Source: Ectopseudomonas mendocina (GTDB lineage Bacteria > Pseudomonadota > Gammaproteobacteria > Pseudomonadales > Pseudomonadaceae). Taken from it: a DNA stretch of 64,000 bases. Where the stretch lies: positions 98,934 through 162,933 of the forward strand of contig NZ_JADTQG010000014.1 in NCBI RefSeq assembly GCF_016008875.1, in the 5' to 3' direction. Shown here piece by piece: positions 35,538-43,231 of the stretch. Every line of letters starts with the position of its first letter. Within the stretch, counting starts at the first letter, position 1. The position numbers and the translations under genes were made by a program. Under the pieces are notes generated by a model, which saw only the letters and a list, made by a program, of their open reading frames with translations, was not told the origin of the DNA and did not search any database.

Positions 35538-37109
35538 TCAGCGGGCTTCGGCGCTGTCTTGCGACACGCCGAAGTCCTCGGGAAAGTGGTTGATGGCGCT
35601 CAGCACCGGATAGGGTGTCATGCCGCCAAGGGCGCAGAGCGAGGCGCCAAGCATGGTGTCGCAGAGGCTCTTGAGCAGCTCGATGCGCCCCGGCTGCGGG
35701 CCTTCGGAACGGGCCACGATGATCTGCGACAGCAGCTCCTCGCCACGGGTCGAGCCGATCCGGCAGGGCGTGCACTTACCGCAGGATTCCACCGCGCAGA
35801 ACTCCATGGCGTAGCGCGCCATGTCGGCCATGTCGACGGTATCGTCGAACACCACGATGCCACCGTGGCCAAGCACCGCGCCAAGGGCGGCGAACGACTC
35901 GTAATCCAGCGGCGTGTCGAACTGCGACTCGGGCAGGTAGGCGCCGAGCGGGCCGCCGACCTGCACTGCGCGAATTGGTCGGCCGCTGGCCGAGCCGCCA
36001 CCGTATTCATACAGCAGCTCGCGCAGGGTGATGCCGAAGGCCTTCTCGATCAGACCGCCACGGGCGATGTTGCCGGTCAGCTGGATCGGCAGGGTGCCGA
36101 GCGAGCGGCCCATGCCGTAATCCTTGTAATAGGCGCCGCCCTTGTCGAGGATGATCGGCACCGACGCCAGGGAGATCACGTTGTTGATCACCGTCGGCTT
36201 GCCGAACAGGCCCTCGATGGCCGGCAGCGGCGGCTTCGGCCGCACGGTGCCGCGCTTGCCCTCGACACTCTCGAGCAGCGCGGTTTCCTCACCGCAGATA
36301 TAGGCGCCAGCGCCGCGGCGCAGCTCCAGGTGGAAGGCCTTGCCGCTGCCGAGCACGTCGTCGCCCAGGTAGCCGGCGGCCGTGGCGCGGGCGATGGTTT
36401 CGAGCAGCACCGCCTCGGCGTGCGGGTACTCCGAACGCAGATAGATGTAGCCCTTGGTCGCGCCGACGGCGAGACCGGCGATGGTCATGCCCTCGATCAG
36501 CACGTAGGGGTCGTCTTCCATCACCATGCGGTCGGAGAAGGTGCCGGAGTCGCCTTCGTCGGCGTTGCAGACGATGTACTTCTGCTCGGCCTGGCAACCG
36601 AGCACGGTGCGCCACTTGATGCCGGTGGGGAACGCCGCGCCGCCACGGCCACGCAGGCCGGATTCGGTGACCTCGGCGACGATCGCCTCGGGCGTCATGC
36701 CGAGGGCGCGTTTGAGGCCGCGATAGCCGTCGTGGGCGATGTAGTCCTCCAGCGACAGCGGGTCGGTGATGCCGGCACGGGCAAAGGTCAGGCGCTCCTG
36801 GCGCTTGAGGTATTCGATTTCATCGGTCAGGCCGTGGCCCAGCGCATGCGCCTTGCCCTCGAGGAAACCGGCATCGAACAGGCCGGCGACGTCGCGCGCC
36901 TTGACCGGGCCATAGGCAATACGACCGGCCGGCGTGGCGACCTCGACCAGCGGCTCGAGCCAGAACAGCCCGCGCGAGCCGTTGCGCACCAGCTTCACCT
37001 CGATATTGCGTGCCGCAGCCTCGGCGACGATGGCACGGGCAACCTTGTCGGCGCCCAGGCTGAGCGCGGTGGCATCGCGCGGAACGAAAACGGTAATGGA
37101 CTCGCTCAT
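35538..37109 (-). CDS. fdsB: NAD-dependent formate dehydrogenase, NADH-binding beta subunit
   Basis: 523 residues, related to NuoF. An N-terminal ~120-residue thioredoxin-like part is followed by the NAD site SGLRGRGGAAFPTGIKW, the FMN region YIVCNADEGDSGTFSDR, GAGAYICGEETALLESVEG, and the [4Fe-4S] motif ESCGKCTPCRIGSTRGEE. It reduces NAD+ with electrons from FdsA. It overlaps fdsG by 4 bp, so the two are coupled. Confidence 0.96.
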   Translation of the reverse strand: MSESITVFVPRDATALSLGADKVARAIVAEAAARNIEVKLVRNGSRGLFWLEPLVEVATPAGRIAYGPVKARDVAGLFDAGFLEGKAHALGHGLTDEIEYLKRQERLTFARAGITDPLSLEDYIAHDGYRGLKRALGMTPEAIVAEVTESGLRGRGGAAFPTGIKWRTVLGCQAEQKYIVCNADEGDSGTFSDRMVMEDDPYVLIEGMTIAGLAVGATKGYIYLRSEYPHAEAVLLETIARATAAGYLGDDVLGSGKAFHLELRRGAGAYICGEETALLESVEGKRGTVRPKPPLPAIEGLFGKPTVINNVISLASVPIILDKGGAYYKDYGMGRSLGTLPIQLTGNIARGGLIEKAFGITLRELLYEYGGGSASGRPIRAVQVGGPLGAYLPESQFDTPLDYESFAALGAVLGHGGIVVFDDTVDMADMARYAMEFCAVESCGKCTPCRIGSTRGEELLSQIIVARSEGPQPGRIELLKSLCDTMLGASLCALGGMTPYPVLSAINHFPEDFGVSQDSAEAR

Positions 37110-37600
37110 GCCTGGGTCTCCTGTTCCGCCAGCAGCGCCAGCACTTCATCGGCGTCGACGCGACCGTGCAGTTCGCCATTGAGCATCATGCTCGGTGCGC
37201 AGGCGCAATTGCCCAGGCAGTACACCGGTTCGAAACTGAGGCTGCCGTCCTCGCGGGTCTCGCCCAAAGGCAGGCCGAGCTTGCTTTCCAGTGCAGCGGT
37301 CAGCGCCTTGACGCCCATCGACTGGCAGGCCTCGGCCTGACACAGCTTGAGCACCTGGCGACCCGGCGGCGTGGCGCGAAAATCGTGATAGAAACTGACC
37401 ACCCCGTGCACCTCGGCGCGCGACAGGCACAGGTCTTCGGCGATCAACGGCAACAGCTCGGGCGGTACGGCACCGAGCCGGTCCTGAATGTCGTGGAGGA
37501 TGGGTAGCAAGGCGCCGGGCTGGCCGCGGTGGGCGGCGAGCACCTCACGGGCGACGGCCTCGCACTGCTCGGGGGCGAAGCGCTGGGGAAGAAGGGCCAT
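37106..37600 (-). CDS. fdsG: NAD-dependent formate dehydrogenase, gamma subunit
   Basis: 164 residues, NuoE-like thioredoxin fold with one [2Fe-2S] cluster. Ligands are Cys residues of KLCQAEACQSMG and of CLGNCACAPSMMLNGELHG. The start is ATG 37600, with a tggag ribosome site a few bases upstream. It is the first gene of the minus-strand fdsGBAD-fdhD operon, so the operon promoter lies between it and the divergent regulator. Confidence 0.95.
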   Translation of the reverse strand: MALLPQRFAPEQCEAVAREVLAAHRGQPGALLPILHDIQDRLGAVPPELLPLIAEDLCLSRAEVHGVVSFYHDFRATPPGRQVLKLCQAEACQSMGVKALTAALESKLGLPLGETREDGSLSFEPVYCLGNCACAPSMMLNGELHGRVDADEVLALLAEQETQA

Positions 37601-37740
37601 GTTCGATGCTCCAGCCGGCGGCTATACCGGTACTGTCAGGAGATAACCCGGCCAGTCACGGCTGCCGGTCGGCTTATCCCAGGCGCAGCCGCAAGGCTCG
37701 CCACATATGAATTAAAGTTCTTATACTGGGTCACAAAGCG

Positions 37741-37765
37741 CCCATGTGCCGCAAATTAACATGGG
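37741..37765. promoter_or_regulatory. Inverted repeat, candidate operator of the formate dehydrogenase regulator
   Basis: cccatgt (37741-37747) and acatggg (37759-37765) form a perfect 7-bp inverted repeat with an 11-bp spacer, 34 bases before the regulator start and just after a tatact box (37722-37727). The 198-bp intergenic region also holds a partial hairpin at 37643-37677 (ataa ... ttat, ccggc ... gccgg) in the fds leader. Confidence 0.5.
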
Positions 37766-37798
37766 GAATCGGCCGAACAAATATGAAGTACTGAGCAT

Positions 37799-38887
37799 AT
37801 GATCCGTATCGATATTCAACCGCGTTGGCGCTTTCACCAACGCGACGGCAGTAGCCTCGACCCGCAGGGTCTGGAGTTGCTGCAGGCCGTACACGACACC
37901 GGCAAGCTGACCGAGGCCGCTGCCCGCGTCGGCTATTCCTACCGCCACGCCTGGAACCTGCTGGGCAAGTGGCAGGCGTTCTTCGGCAGCCCGCTGATCG
38001 AGCTGGAGCGCGGCAAGGGGGCACGGCTGGCACCGCTGGGAGAAAAATTGCTGTGGGCCGACCAGCGCATCCGCGCACGCCTTTCGCCGCAACTGGACAA
38101 CTTGGCCGGCGAGCTGGAACTGGAGCTGAACCGGGTGCTGCAGGCCAGCAACCCGGGTCTGCGCATCCACGCCAGCCACGGTTTCGCCGTCGCGGCGCTG
38201 CGCGAGTGGCTGGAGCGCGACCCAGGCTGGCAGTGGGATGTGCAGTTTCGCAGCGGCAGCGAGGCGATGATCGCCCTGCAGCGCCACGACTGCGAGGTGG
38301 CCGGCCTGCATGTGCCGGCCGGACCGCTCGGCACGCTGAGCATGAACCGCATCCAGCCCTGGCTGCGCCCCGATCAGCGGGTGATCACCTTCGTCGTGCG
38401 CACCCAGGGGTTGATGCTCGCCCCAGGCAACCCGCTCGGCGTACAGGGGCTGCCGGATCTGGCCGGCGGCACGCTGCGCTTCGTCAATCGCGAACCAGGT
38501 TCGGGTACACGCCTGCTGCTGCAGGACCTGCTGCAGCGCGAAGGTCTGGACAGCACCGCCATAAAGGGTTTCCACAACGAGGAGTTCACCCACGCAGCCG
38601 TAGCGGCCTATGTCGCCAGCGGCATGGCCGATGTCGGCTTCGGTGTCGAAGCGGCGGCGCGCCAGTTCGGCCTGGACTTCATCCCCATGGCACGCGAGCA
38701 CTATTGCCTGCTGTGCCGCGAAGACAGCCTCGAGCTGCCAGCGATGACCGCGCTGCTGCGGGTGCTGCAGAACCCGGACTTCCAGGCGCGTATCGCTCAG
38801 TTGCCCGGCTACGCCCTAAGCCGCCCCGGCGAGGTACTGCCCCTGGCCCAGGCGCTGGAGCAATGGGGGCGCGAGAGCGTGCTATAA
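37799..38887 (+). CDS. ModE-like winged-helix regulator with periplasmic-binding-type domain, probable fds regulator
   Basis: 362 residues. The N-terminal ~100 residues resemble the ModE/LysR winged helix (GLELLQAVHDTGKLTEAAAR, GYSYRHAWNLLGKWQAFFG, PLGEKLLWAD). Residues from about 115 to 345 form a periplasmic-binding-protein-like domain (HASHGFAVAALREWLER, LRFVNREPGSGTRLLLQDLL, GMADVGFGVEAAARQFGLDF). Such proteins are often annotated as substrate-binding-domain regulators next to molybdoenzyme genes. The ligand could be formate, molybdate or a molybdopterin compound; the sequence does not decide. It is divergent from fdsG, so control of fds is likely. Confidence 0.8.
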   Translation: MIRIDIQPRWRFHQRDGSSLDPQGLELLQAVHDTGKLTEAAARVGYSYRHAWNLLGKWQAFFGSPLIELERGKGARLAPLGEKLLWADQRIRARLSPQLDNLAGELELELNRVLQASNPGLRIHASHGFAVAALREWLERDPGWQWDVQFRSGSEAMIALQRHDCEVAGLHVPAGPLGTLSMNRIQPWLRPDQRVITFVVRTQGLMLAPGNPLGVQGLPDLAGGTLRFVNREPGSGTRLLLQDLLQREGLDSTAIKGFHNEEFTHAAVAAYVASGMADVGFGVEAAARQFGLDFIPMAREHYCLLCREDSLELPAMTALLRVLQNPDFQARIAQLPGYALSRPGEVLPLAQALEQWGRESVL

Positions 38888-38915
38888 GCCCTCCGCCGAG
38901 CGCCTGCCGACGGAA

Positions 38916-38975
38916 GGCGGGAACCACGGGCGAGCCGCTTCAGTCAATGGAGCAGTTCCCGCCGCAAAGCGGCTC
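38916..38975 (+). promoter_or_regulatory. Leader with two interleaved perfect inverted repeats (pseudoknot or switch)
   Basis: ggcgggaac (38916-38924) pairs with gttcccgcc (38955-38963); gagccgctt (38932-38940) pairs with aagcggctc (38967-38975). The order A-B-A'-B' is not nested, so the transcript can form one hairpin, the other, or an H-type pseudoknot. It ends 16 bases before the glycine-zipper start codon. Confidence 0.55.
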
Positions 38976-38991
38976 CGTGATCGAGAAGTCT

Positions 38992-39435
38992 ATGAAATCT
39001 CTACAATTGCTCTTCCTTTCTCTTGGCCTGACCAGCGGCGGTTTCGCCTTTGCCGGCAATACCGAAGCCGGCCTGGGCGGCGCCCTCGGCGGCGCGGTGG
39101 GCGCAATGGTTGGTGGGCAGGTTGGTGGTAGCACTGGCGCAGCGGTCGGCGCCGGTCTGGGCGGTGCGGCCGGCAGCATGGTCGGTGCTGATCGTCGCAG
39201 CCGCACCGAAGCGGCCATCGGTGGCGCGCTAGGCGCGGCAGGCGGCAACGTTGTCGGTCAGCAGGTCGGCGGCAGCACCGGCGGGGTGGTTGGCGCCGCA
39301 GTAGGTGGCGGCGCCGGTGGCGCGCTGGGCAACTACATGGGCAATGCCAGCTACGATGATGACCGTCGTGACAAGCGTCGCCACTACCACGGCAAGAAAC
39401 ACAAGAAGCACCACAAACACTGGCGCCGTCACTGA
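38992..39435 (+). CDS. Secreted glycine-zipper protein with basic His-rich tail
   Basis: 147 residues. A signal peptide covers about 1-20 (MKSLQLLFLSLGL, cleavage near AFA). The body is made of Gly-xxx-Gly repeats in two similar halves: GGQVGGSTGAAVGAGLGG and GQQVGGSTGGVVGAAVGG, each preceded by an AxxGGALG segment, separated by a charged SMVGADRRSRTEA hinge. The C terminus is basic and histidine-rich (KRRHYHGKKHKKHHKHWRRH). Glycine zippers insert in or pack on membranes; the tail could bind metal, nucleic acid or lipopolysaccharide. I do not recognise a specific function. Its last 7 bp overlap the end of the convergent DUF gene. Confidence 0.85.
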   Translation: MKSLQLLFLSLGLTSGGFAFAGNTEAGLGGALGGAVGAMVGGQVGGSTGAAVGAGLGGAAGSMVGADRRSRTEAAIGGALGAAGGNVVGQQVGGSTGGVVGAAVGGGAGGALGNYMGNASYDDDRRDKRRHYHGKKHKKHHKHWRRH

Positions 39436-40184
39436 TCGACGCTGATCAACCAGGGCTCATGGCGCTGGCCGAAGGCGACTTCGACCCGCACCTTGGGCTT
39501 TTTTTCGTCGTAGCGGTATTGCCGCCATTGGCCGAAGGCCTCCCGGTAGCGTCTGGGCACGCTGATGCGATCCCCTTCCGGCGCAACGCTGGCACTGTAT
39601 TGGGGCGTGTCGCCGTAGCGATAGGGCGTCAGGCGTCCGGCCAGGATGACCTGGCGCTGACGATCCGGCCAGGCTTTACGTAGAGCCTCGGCATCCAGGC
39701 CGGCGTCCACCAGCAACAGACGCGTGGCTTGCTGCTGCTCGTGCCGCAGCTCGAGCCGGCGCTGATCGCGCTGTTGGCGCAAGGTCTCGTCTTGCGGTAT
39801 TGCAGCGAGCGCCGTCTGCGCACTGGCCAACGCGGCCTTGGCGCGCTCGACCTGCTTTCGATAGCTAGGCCCGTCCAGTTCCAGCACCAACCACAGCGGG
39901 CGCTCCGCACTGCGGCCCAGGTCGTTCGGCGCAAAGCCAAGCTCCCGCAGCTTGGCTTCGTCCAGCCAGGACCAGTCGGCATCCGCCTGGCGCCAGGCCA
40001 GTTGCAGACGCAGACCGCTGTTTTCCTCGCCGCGCAGCCAGCTGTCGTAGGGCAGCTGAATTTCCCGTTCGCTCAATTGCAGTTGCGCCTGCGGCTCACC
40101 GCTGCGGTTGTACCAGACGCCCGCAAGGGCCACGGCATTGCTCGTCAGGATCAGCCCGAGACCGAGCCAAAGTGCATGGTTCAT
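39429..40184 (-). CDS. DUF4824-like membrane-anchored protein
   Basis: 251 residues. One N-terminal hydrophobic segment (about 3-20, MNHALWLGLGLILTSNAVAL) acts as an anchor or signal. The rest is soluble, with PYDSWLRGEENSGLRLQLAW, a central helical region rich in Gln and Arg, and a C-terminal strand-rich part (VRVEVAFGQRHEPWLISV). I believe it matches DUF4824 but cannot verify this. Its start overlaps the stop of the DUF2157 gene by 4 bp, so the pair works together, probably at the membrane. The open frame runs upstream to 40442, inside the neighbour, and that part is discarded. Confidence 0.75.
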   Translation of the reverse strand: MNHALWLGLGLILTSNAVALAGVWYNRSGEPQAQLQLSEREIQLPYDSWLRGEENSGLRLQLAWRQADADWSWLDEAKLRELGFAPNDLGRSAERPLWLVLELDGPSYRKQVERAKAALASAQTALAAIPQDETLRQQRDQRRLELRHEQQQATRLLLVDAGLDAEALRKAWPDRQRQVILAGRLTPYRYGDTPQYSASVAPEGDRISVPRRYREAFGQWRQYRYDEKKPKVRVEVAFGQRHEPWLISVDQ

Positions 40185-41236
40185 GCCGCACCTCCACGGC
40201 GCCAGCGCTGCAGCATGACCAGCAACAACAGCGCGATCAGCCCGAGCAGGAGGAAGAACAGGTAGCGCGGCAGCAGCGCCCACCACCAGTCGAACAGCTT
40301 GCTGAACAGCAGCACCAGAGCGAAGCCCAGCCCGGTATTGACCACCTCGGCCCAACCGCGGCGTACGCCCAGCCAGATCACCAGCCCCGCGAGGACGAAG
40401 CCCAGCGTCTGGTAGAACGCCTCCACCCAGCGCGCCGGCCATTCGAGGTAGCTGCCCTGCCCCCAGTAGCTGAGGATCAGGATCGGCCCGAACAGGTACA
40501 GCAAGCCGACCACCCGATAGCAGGCGGCGAAACCGATCCGTCGCGTCTGATCGATGAACTGCGGCAGCACAAACAGCAGCGCGGCAGGCAGGAAGTTCTC
40601 CGGGTGGTCATCCAGCGACCACCAGTACAAGCCCGTCCAGTCGTTCAACCGCGCAGCGAGAAACAGGCCGAAGCACAGCAACGCCGTGACCAGCAGCAGG
40701 CGCTGGCGGCATTGGTAGGCCAGCAGCAATGCCAGCGCGCCCCAGGGCAGCAGCGCCTTGTCCGAGGGCGTGATATTGAAAATCTGCCCGAGCATCGACA
40801 GGTTGAGCACGAAGCAGACGAACGCCAGCACCGCGGCCAGTTTGGCGTAGTAACCGGAGGCGTCGCGCGCCTGCAGCCAGAAGCACAGCAGCAGGCTGCC
40901 CAGCGAGCTGCCGATCAGCACAGCGACCTGCACACCGGCATCGAACAGGCCCCAGAACTGGTAGAAAAGGAAGAACAACCCGGCTGCCAGGGCCAGCGCA
41001 CCGACCAGTGAGGCCAGGCGCATGCCCAGCGACAGCTGGCGCGCGCGGGCATCGGCGTCGATGTCCAGAGTTTGTCGGTAGTGCGCCAGCAACTGCTCGT
41101 GATAGGCGGTCAGGCCCTGCTCCTGCTCGGTGCTCAGCTGCAACACCTGCTCGCGGCGCAGCTCGGCCAGCTCGGCACGAAATGCAGCGATGCGCTCGGC
41201 ACGGCGTTGCGCCTGCTCGCGTTGCAGATCGGACAT
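40181..41236 (-). CDS. DUF2157 multi-spanning membrane protein
   Basis: 351 residues. A cytoplasmic N-terminal helix rich in Arg, Glu and Gln (1-75) precedes about nine to ten membrane helices, starting at LGMRLASLVGALALAAGLFF. The layout matches DUF2157 proteins, which are unassigned. It is followed, with a 4-bp overlap, by the DUF4824-like gene. ATG 41236 (MSDLQREQAQRR) is preferred over the open-frame start at 41275. Confidence 0.8.
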   Translation of the reverse strand: MSDLQREQAQRRAERIAAFRAELAELRREQVLQLSTEQEQGLTAYHEQLLAHYRQTLDIDADARARQLSLGMRLASLVGALALAAGLFFLFYQFWGLFDAGVQVAVLIGSSLGSLLLCFWLQARDASGYYAKLAAVLAFVCFVLNLSMLGQIFNITPSDKALLPWGALALLLAYQCRQRLLLVTALLCFGLFLAARLNDWTGLYWWSLDDHPENFLPAALLFVLPQFIDQTRRIGFAACYRVVGLLYLFGPILILSYWGQGSYLEWPARWVEAFYQTLGFVLAGLVIWLGVRRGWAEVVNTGLGFALVLLFSKLFDWWWALLPRYLFFLLLGLIALLLLVMLQRWRRGGAA

Positions 41237-41278
41237 GGGCACTCCCTGGCGGCATGAATCGCCACAGCCTAGCACGCC

Positions 41279-41713
41279 TCAGCCGGCCAGCAGGCGCTCC
41301 AGCGCCGAGCGCAGCGGCTCGGGAATGCTCACCGGACGATTACTCGCCCGATCGACGAACACATGAACGAAACGCCCGGCGGCGCAGGCCTGCTCTTCGC
41401 CGCCGCGGAAGATCGCCAGCTCGTACTGCACCGAACTGTTGCCCAGCTTGCCGACGCGCAGGCCGACTTCGATAGCGTCAGGGAAAGCGATGGAGGCGAA
41501 GTAGTCGCAGCTGGAGCTGACCACGAAGCCGACCACTTCGCCGCCATGAATATCCAGCCCGCCCTCGGCGATCAGGTAGGCATTCACCGCGCTGTCGAAG
41601 TAGCTGTAGTAGGTCACGTTGTTGACGTGACCGTAGATGTCATTGTCGTGCCAGCGCGTGGTGATCGGCTGGAAGTGGCGGTAGTCGCCACGCAGGTGTT
41701 GGGGTTGGCTCAT
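41279..41713 (-). CDS. Acyl-CoA thioesterase, hotdog fold (4HBT)
   Basis: 144 residues. The YbgC-type signature [20 protein letters not shown] carries the catalytic Asp, followed by FDSAVNAYL and the strand [14 protein letters not shown]. It hydrolyses short or medium acyl-CoA thioesters. It lies downstream of the alcohol dehydrogenase gene across a perfect 24-bp inverted repeat, in the position of the PAO1 thioesterase PA5185. Confidence 0.9.
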   Translation of the reverse strand: MSQPQHLRGDYRHFQPITTRWHDNDIYGHVNNVTYYSYFDSAVNAYLIAEGGLDIHGGEVVGFVVSSSCDYFASIAFPDAIEVGLRVGKLGNSSVQYELAIFRGGEEQACAAGRFVHVFVDRASNRPVSIPEPLRSALERLLAG

Positions 41714-41731
41714 GATGGTCCTTGGATTGGC

Positions 41732-41793
41732 GTCGCGGCTAAAGCCCCTCCCACAGGCTGCGGCGCTCTTGTGGGAGGGGCTTTAGCCGCGAC
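41732..41793. repeat. Perfect 24-bp inverted repeat (REP doublet)
   Basis: gtcgcggctaaagcccctcc (start of left arm, 41732-41755) is exactly mirrored at 41770-41793 with a 14-base loop. Located between the Fe-alcohol dehydrogenase stop and the thioesterase start, it could attenuate or stabilise that part of the transcript. The outer words relate it to the GTGGGAG repeats of the arrays at 57-62 kb. Confidence 0.88.
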
Positions 41794-41798
41794 CTGAA

Positions 41799-42962
41799 TC
41801 AGTAGGCAGCCTGATAGATGGCCAGCGCCTGCTGCTCGTTCATCTCGCGTGGGTTGTTCACCAGCAGGCGCTGCTGCAGCATGGCGTCCGCCGCCAGTGT
41901 GGGCAACATCGCTTCACCAACCCCGGCGTCGCGCAGCCGCGTCGGCAGGCCGCTGCGCTGACTGAACGCGGCCAGCGCCTCGATCAGTTGCTCGGTCTGC
42001 GCTGCGGCATTGCCCGCACGCAAACGCTCGCCCAATACCAGCGGCGCCAGCTCGGCGTACAGCGGCGCGGCCACCGGCGCGTTGAACGCCAGCACCTGCG
42101 GCAGCACCAGGGCGTTGGACAGCCCGTGGGGAATATGGAAATGCCCGCCCAGTGGGTAGGCCAGCGCATGCACCGCCGCCACCGGCGCGTTGGCGAAGGC
42201 CTGCCCGGCCAGGCAGGCGCCGAGCAGCATGGCCTGACGCGCCTCGCGGTTGCTGCCGTTTTGCACCACCTCATCGAGGTTGGCCGCCAGCAGGCGCAGC
42301 GCTTCGCGCGCCAGCAAGTCGGACAGCGGGTTCTTCTTCAGCGCGCTGGTGTAGGCCTCGATGGCATGCACCATGGCGTCGATGCCGGTGGCGGCGGTCA
42401 CCGCCGCCGGCAGGCCGAGGGTCAGGTCGGCATCGAGCAGGGCCAGATCCGGCAGCAGCAGCGGCGAAACCACGCCCATCTTGGTGGTCTCGCCCGTGGT
42501 GACGATGGCGATCGGCGTCACCTCGGAACCGGTGCCTGCGGTGGTCGGCACCTGGATCAGCGGCAAGCGCCGGCCGCGGGCATTACCCACACCGTAGATC
42601 TCGCTCAGCGCCTGGCCGCAGTCGGGATGCGCCAGCAAGGCCACCAGCTTGGCCACATCCATCGAACTGCCGCCACCGAAGCCGACCACCAGCTCGGCCC
42701 GCATCTCGCGGGCCTGGGCCACGGCCGCCAGCACCACGGCCTCGGGCGGGTCGGCCAGCACCTGGTCGAACACCTGTACGCTCATGCCGGCACGGGTGAA
42801 GCCCGGCAGCAGCGGCTCGAGCAGGCCGAGACGGGTGATGCCGGGGTCGGTGACGATCAACACGCGCTGGGCGCCGCGCTCGCGGCACAGTTCGGCCAGG
42901 CGCAGGCTGGCGCCGGATTCGCAGAGGATCTGCGCGGTGGTGGCGAAGCTGAAGGGATGCAT
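41799..42962 (-). CDS. Iron-containing (group III) alcohol dehydrogenase
   Basis: 387 residues. The NAD-binding GGGSSMDVAKLVALL and PTTAGTGSEVTPIAIV segments are clear. Metal ligands are the Asp and His of GIDAMVHAIEAY and the two His of HALAYPLGGHFHIPHG. The family oxidises or reduces a range of primary and secondary alcohols, and the substrate is not evident. It follows the acyl-CoA dehydrogenase gene across a repeat-filled 269-bp gap and precedes the thioesterase. Confidence 0.93.
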   Translation of the reverse strand: MHPFSFATTAQILCESGASLRLAELCRERGAQRVLIVTDPGITRLGLLEPLLPGFTRAGMSVQVFDQVLADPPEAVVLAAVAQAREMRAELVVGFGGGSSMDVAKLVALLAHPDCGQALSEIYGVGNARGRRLPLIQVPTTAGTGSEVTPIAIVTTGETTKMGVVSPLLLPDLALLDADLTLGLPAAVTAATGIDAMVHAIEAYTSALKKNPLSDLLAREALRLLAANLDEVVQNGSNREARQAMLLGACLAGQAFANAPVAAVHALAYPLGGHFHIPHGLSNALVLPQVLAFNAPVAAPLYAELAPLVLGERLRAGNAAAQTEQLIEALAAFSQRSGLPTRLRDAGVGEAMLPTLAADAMLQQRLLVNNPREMNEQQALAIYQAAY

Positions 42963-42984
42963 GCTGTGCTCCTCTTGTTGTAAT

Positions 42985-43040
42985 GCCGGATGTAATCCGG
43001 GATCGGTCAGGCAAATTTCCCCGGATTACATCCGGGCTAC
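42985..43040. repeat. Palindromic repeat, GCCGGATGTAATCCGGG variant
   Basis: gccggatgtaatccggg and the inverse ccccggattacatccgggctac lie 17 bp apart, upstream of the Fe-alcohol dehydrogenase start. Confidence 0.78.
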
Positions 43041-43043
43041 GAT

Positions 43044-43229
43044 CCCTCTCCCCAGCCCTCTCCCATAAATGGGAGAGAGAGCGGTCCGAGGTAGACCTGA
43101 ATAAGGCGTTATAACTCCCTCTCCCGCTTGCGGGGCCTAAGCGAAAAGAGCGAAGCACCGCTTCGCCCGCTGGAGCGCCCTGAGCTCTGCGAAGGGCAGG
43201 GGCGCAAAGCGGGGGGCTGAGGGAGAGGG
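43044..43229. repeat. CCCTCTCCC / GGGAGAGGG composite repeat
   Basis: ccctctcccc at 43044, the short hairpin ctctcccataaatgggagag at 43058-43077, ccctctccc at 43117-43125 and gggagaggg at 43221-43229 build a compound inverted element downstream of the acyl-CoA dehydrogenase gene. Between the last two copies is a purine-rich stretch with further small hairpins (cgaagcaccgcttcg). There is no coding sign. Confidence 0.65.
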
Positions 43230-43231
43230 TT

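Noticed and set aside
32865..37340. 1491-residue open frame on the plus strand opposite the fds operon
   Set aside because: Shadow of fdsA, fdsB and fdsG, all of which show complete cofactor motifs on the minus strand.
37106..37759. NADH dehydrogenase (complex I) subunits
   Set aside because: NuoE- and NuoF-like proteins are present, but with FdsA, FdsD and FdhD rather than other Nuo subunits, so this is formate dehydrogenase.
37601..37798. Moco riboswitch or ModE box controlling the fds operon
   Set aside because: The leader has only short imperfect hairpins, and no ModE-type palindrome with the known consensus could be matched.
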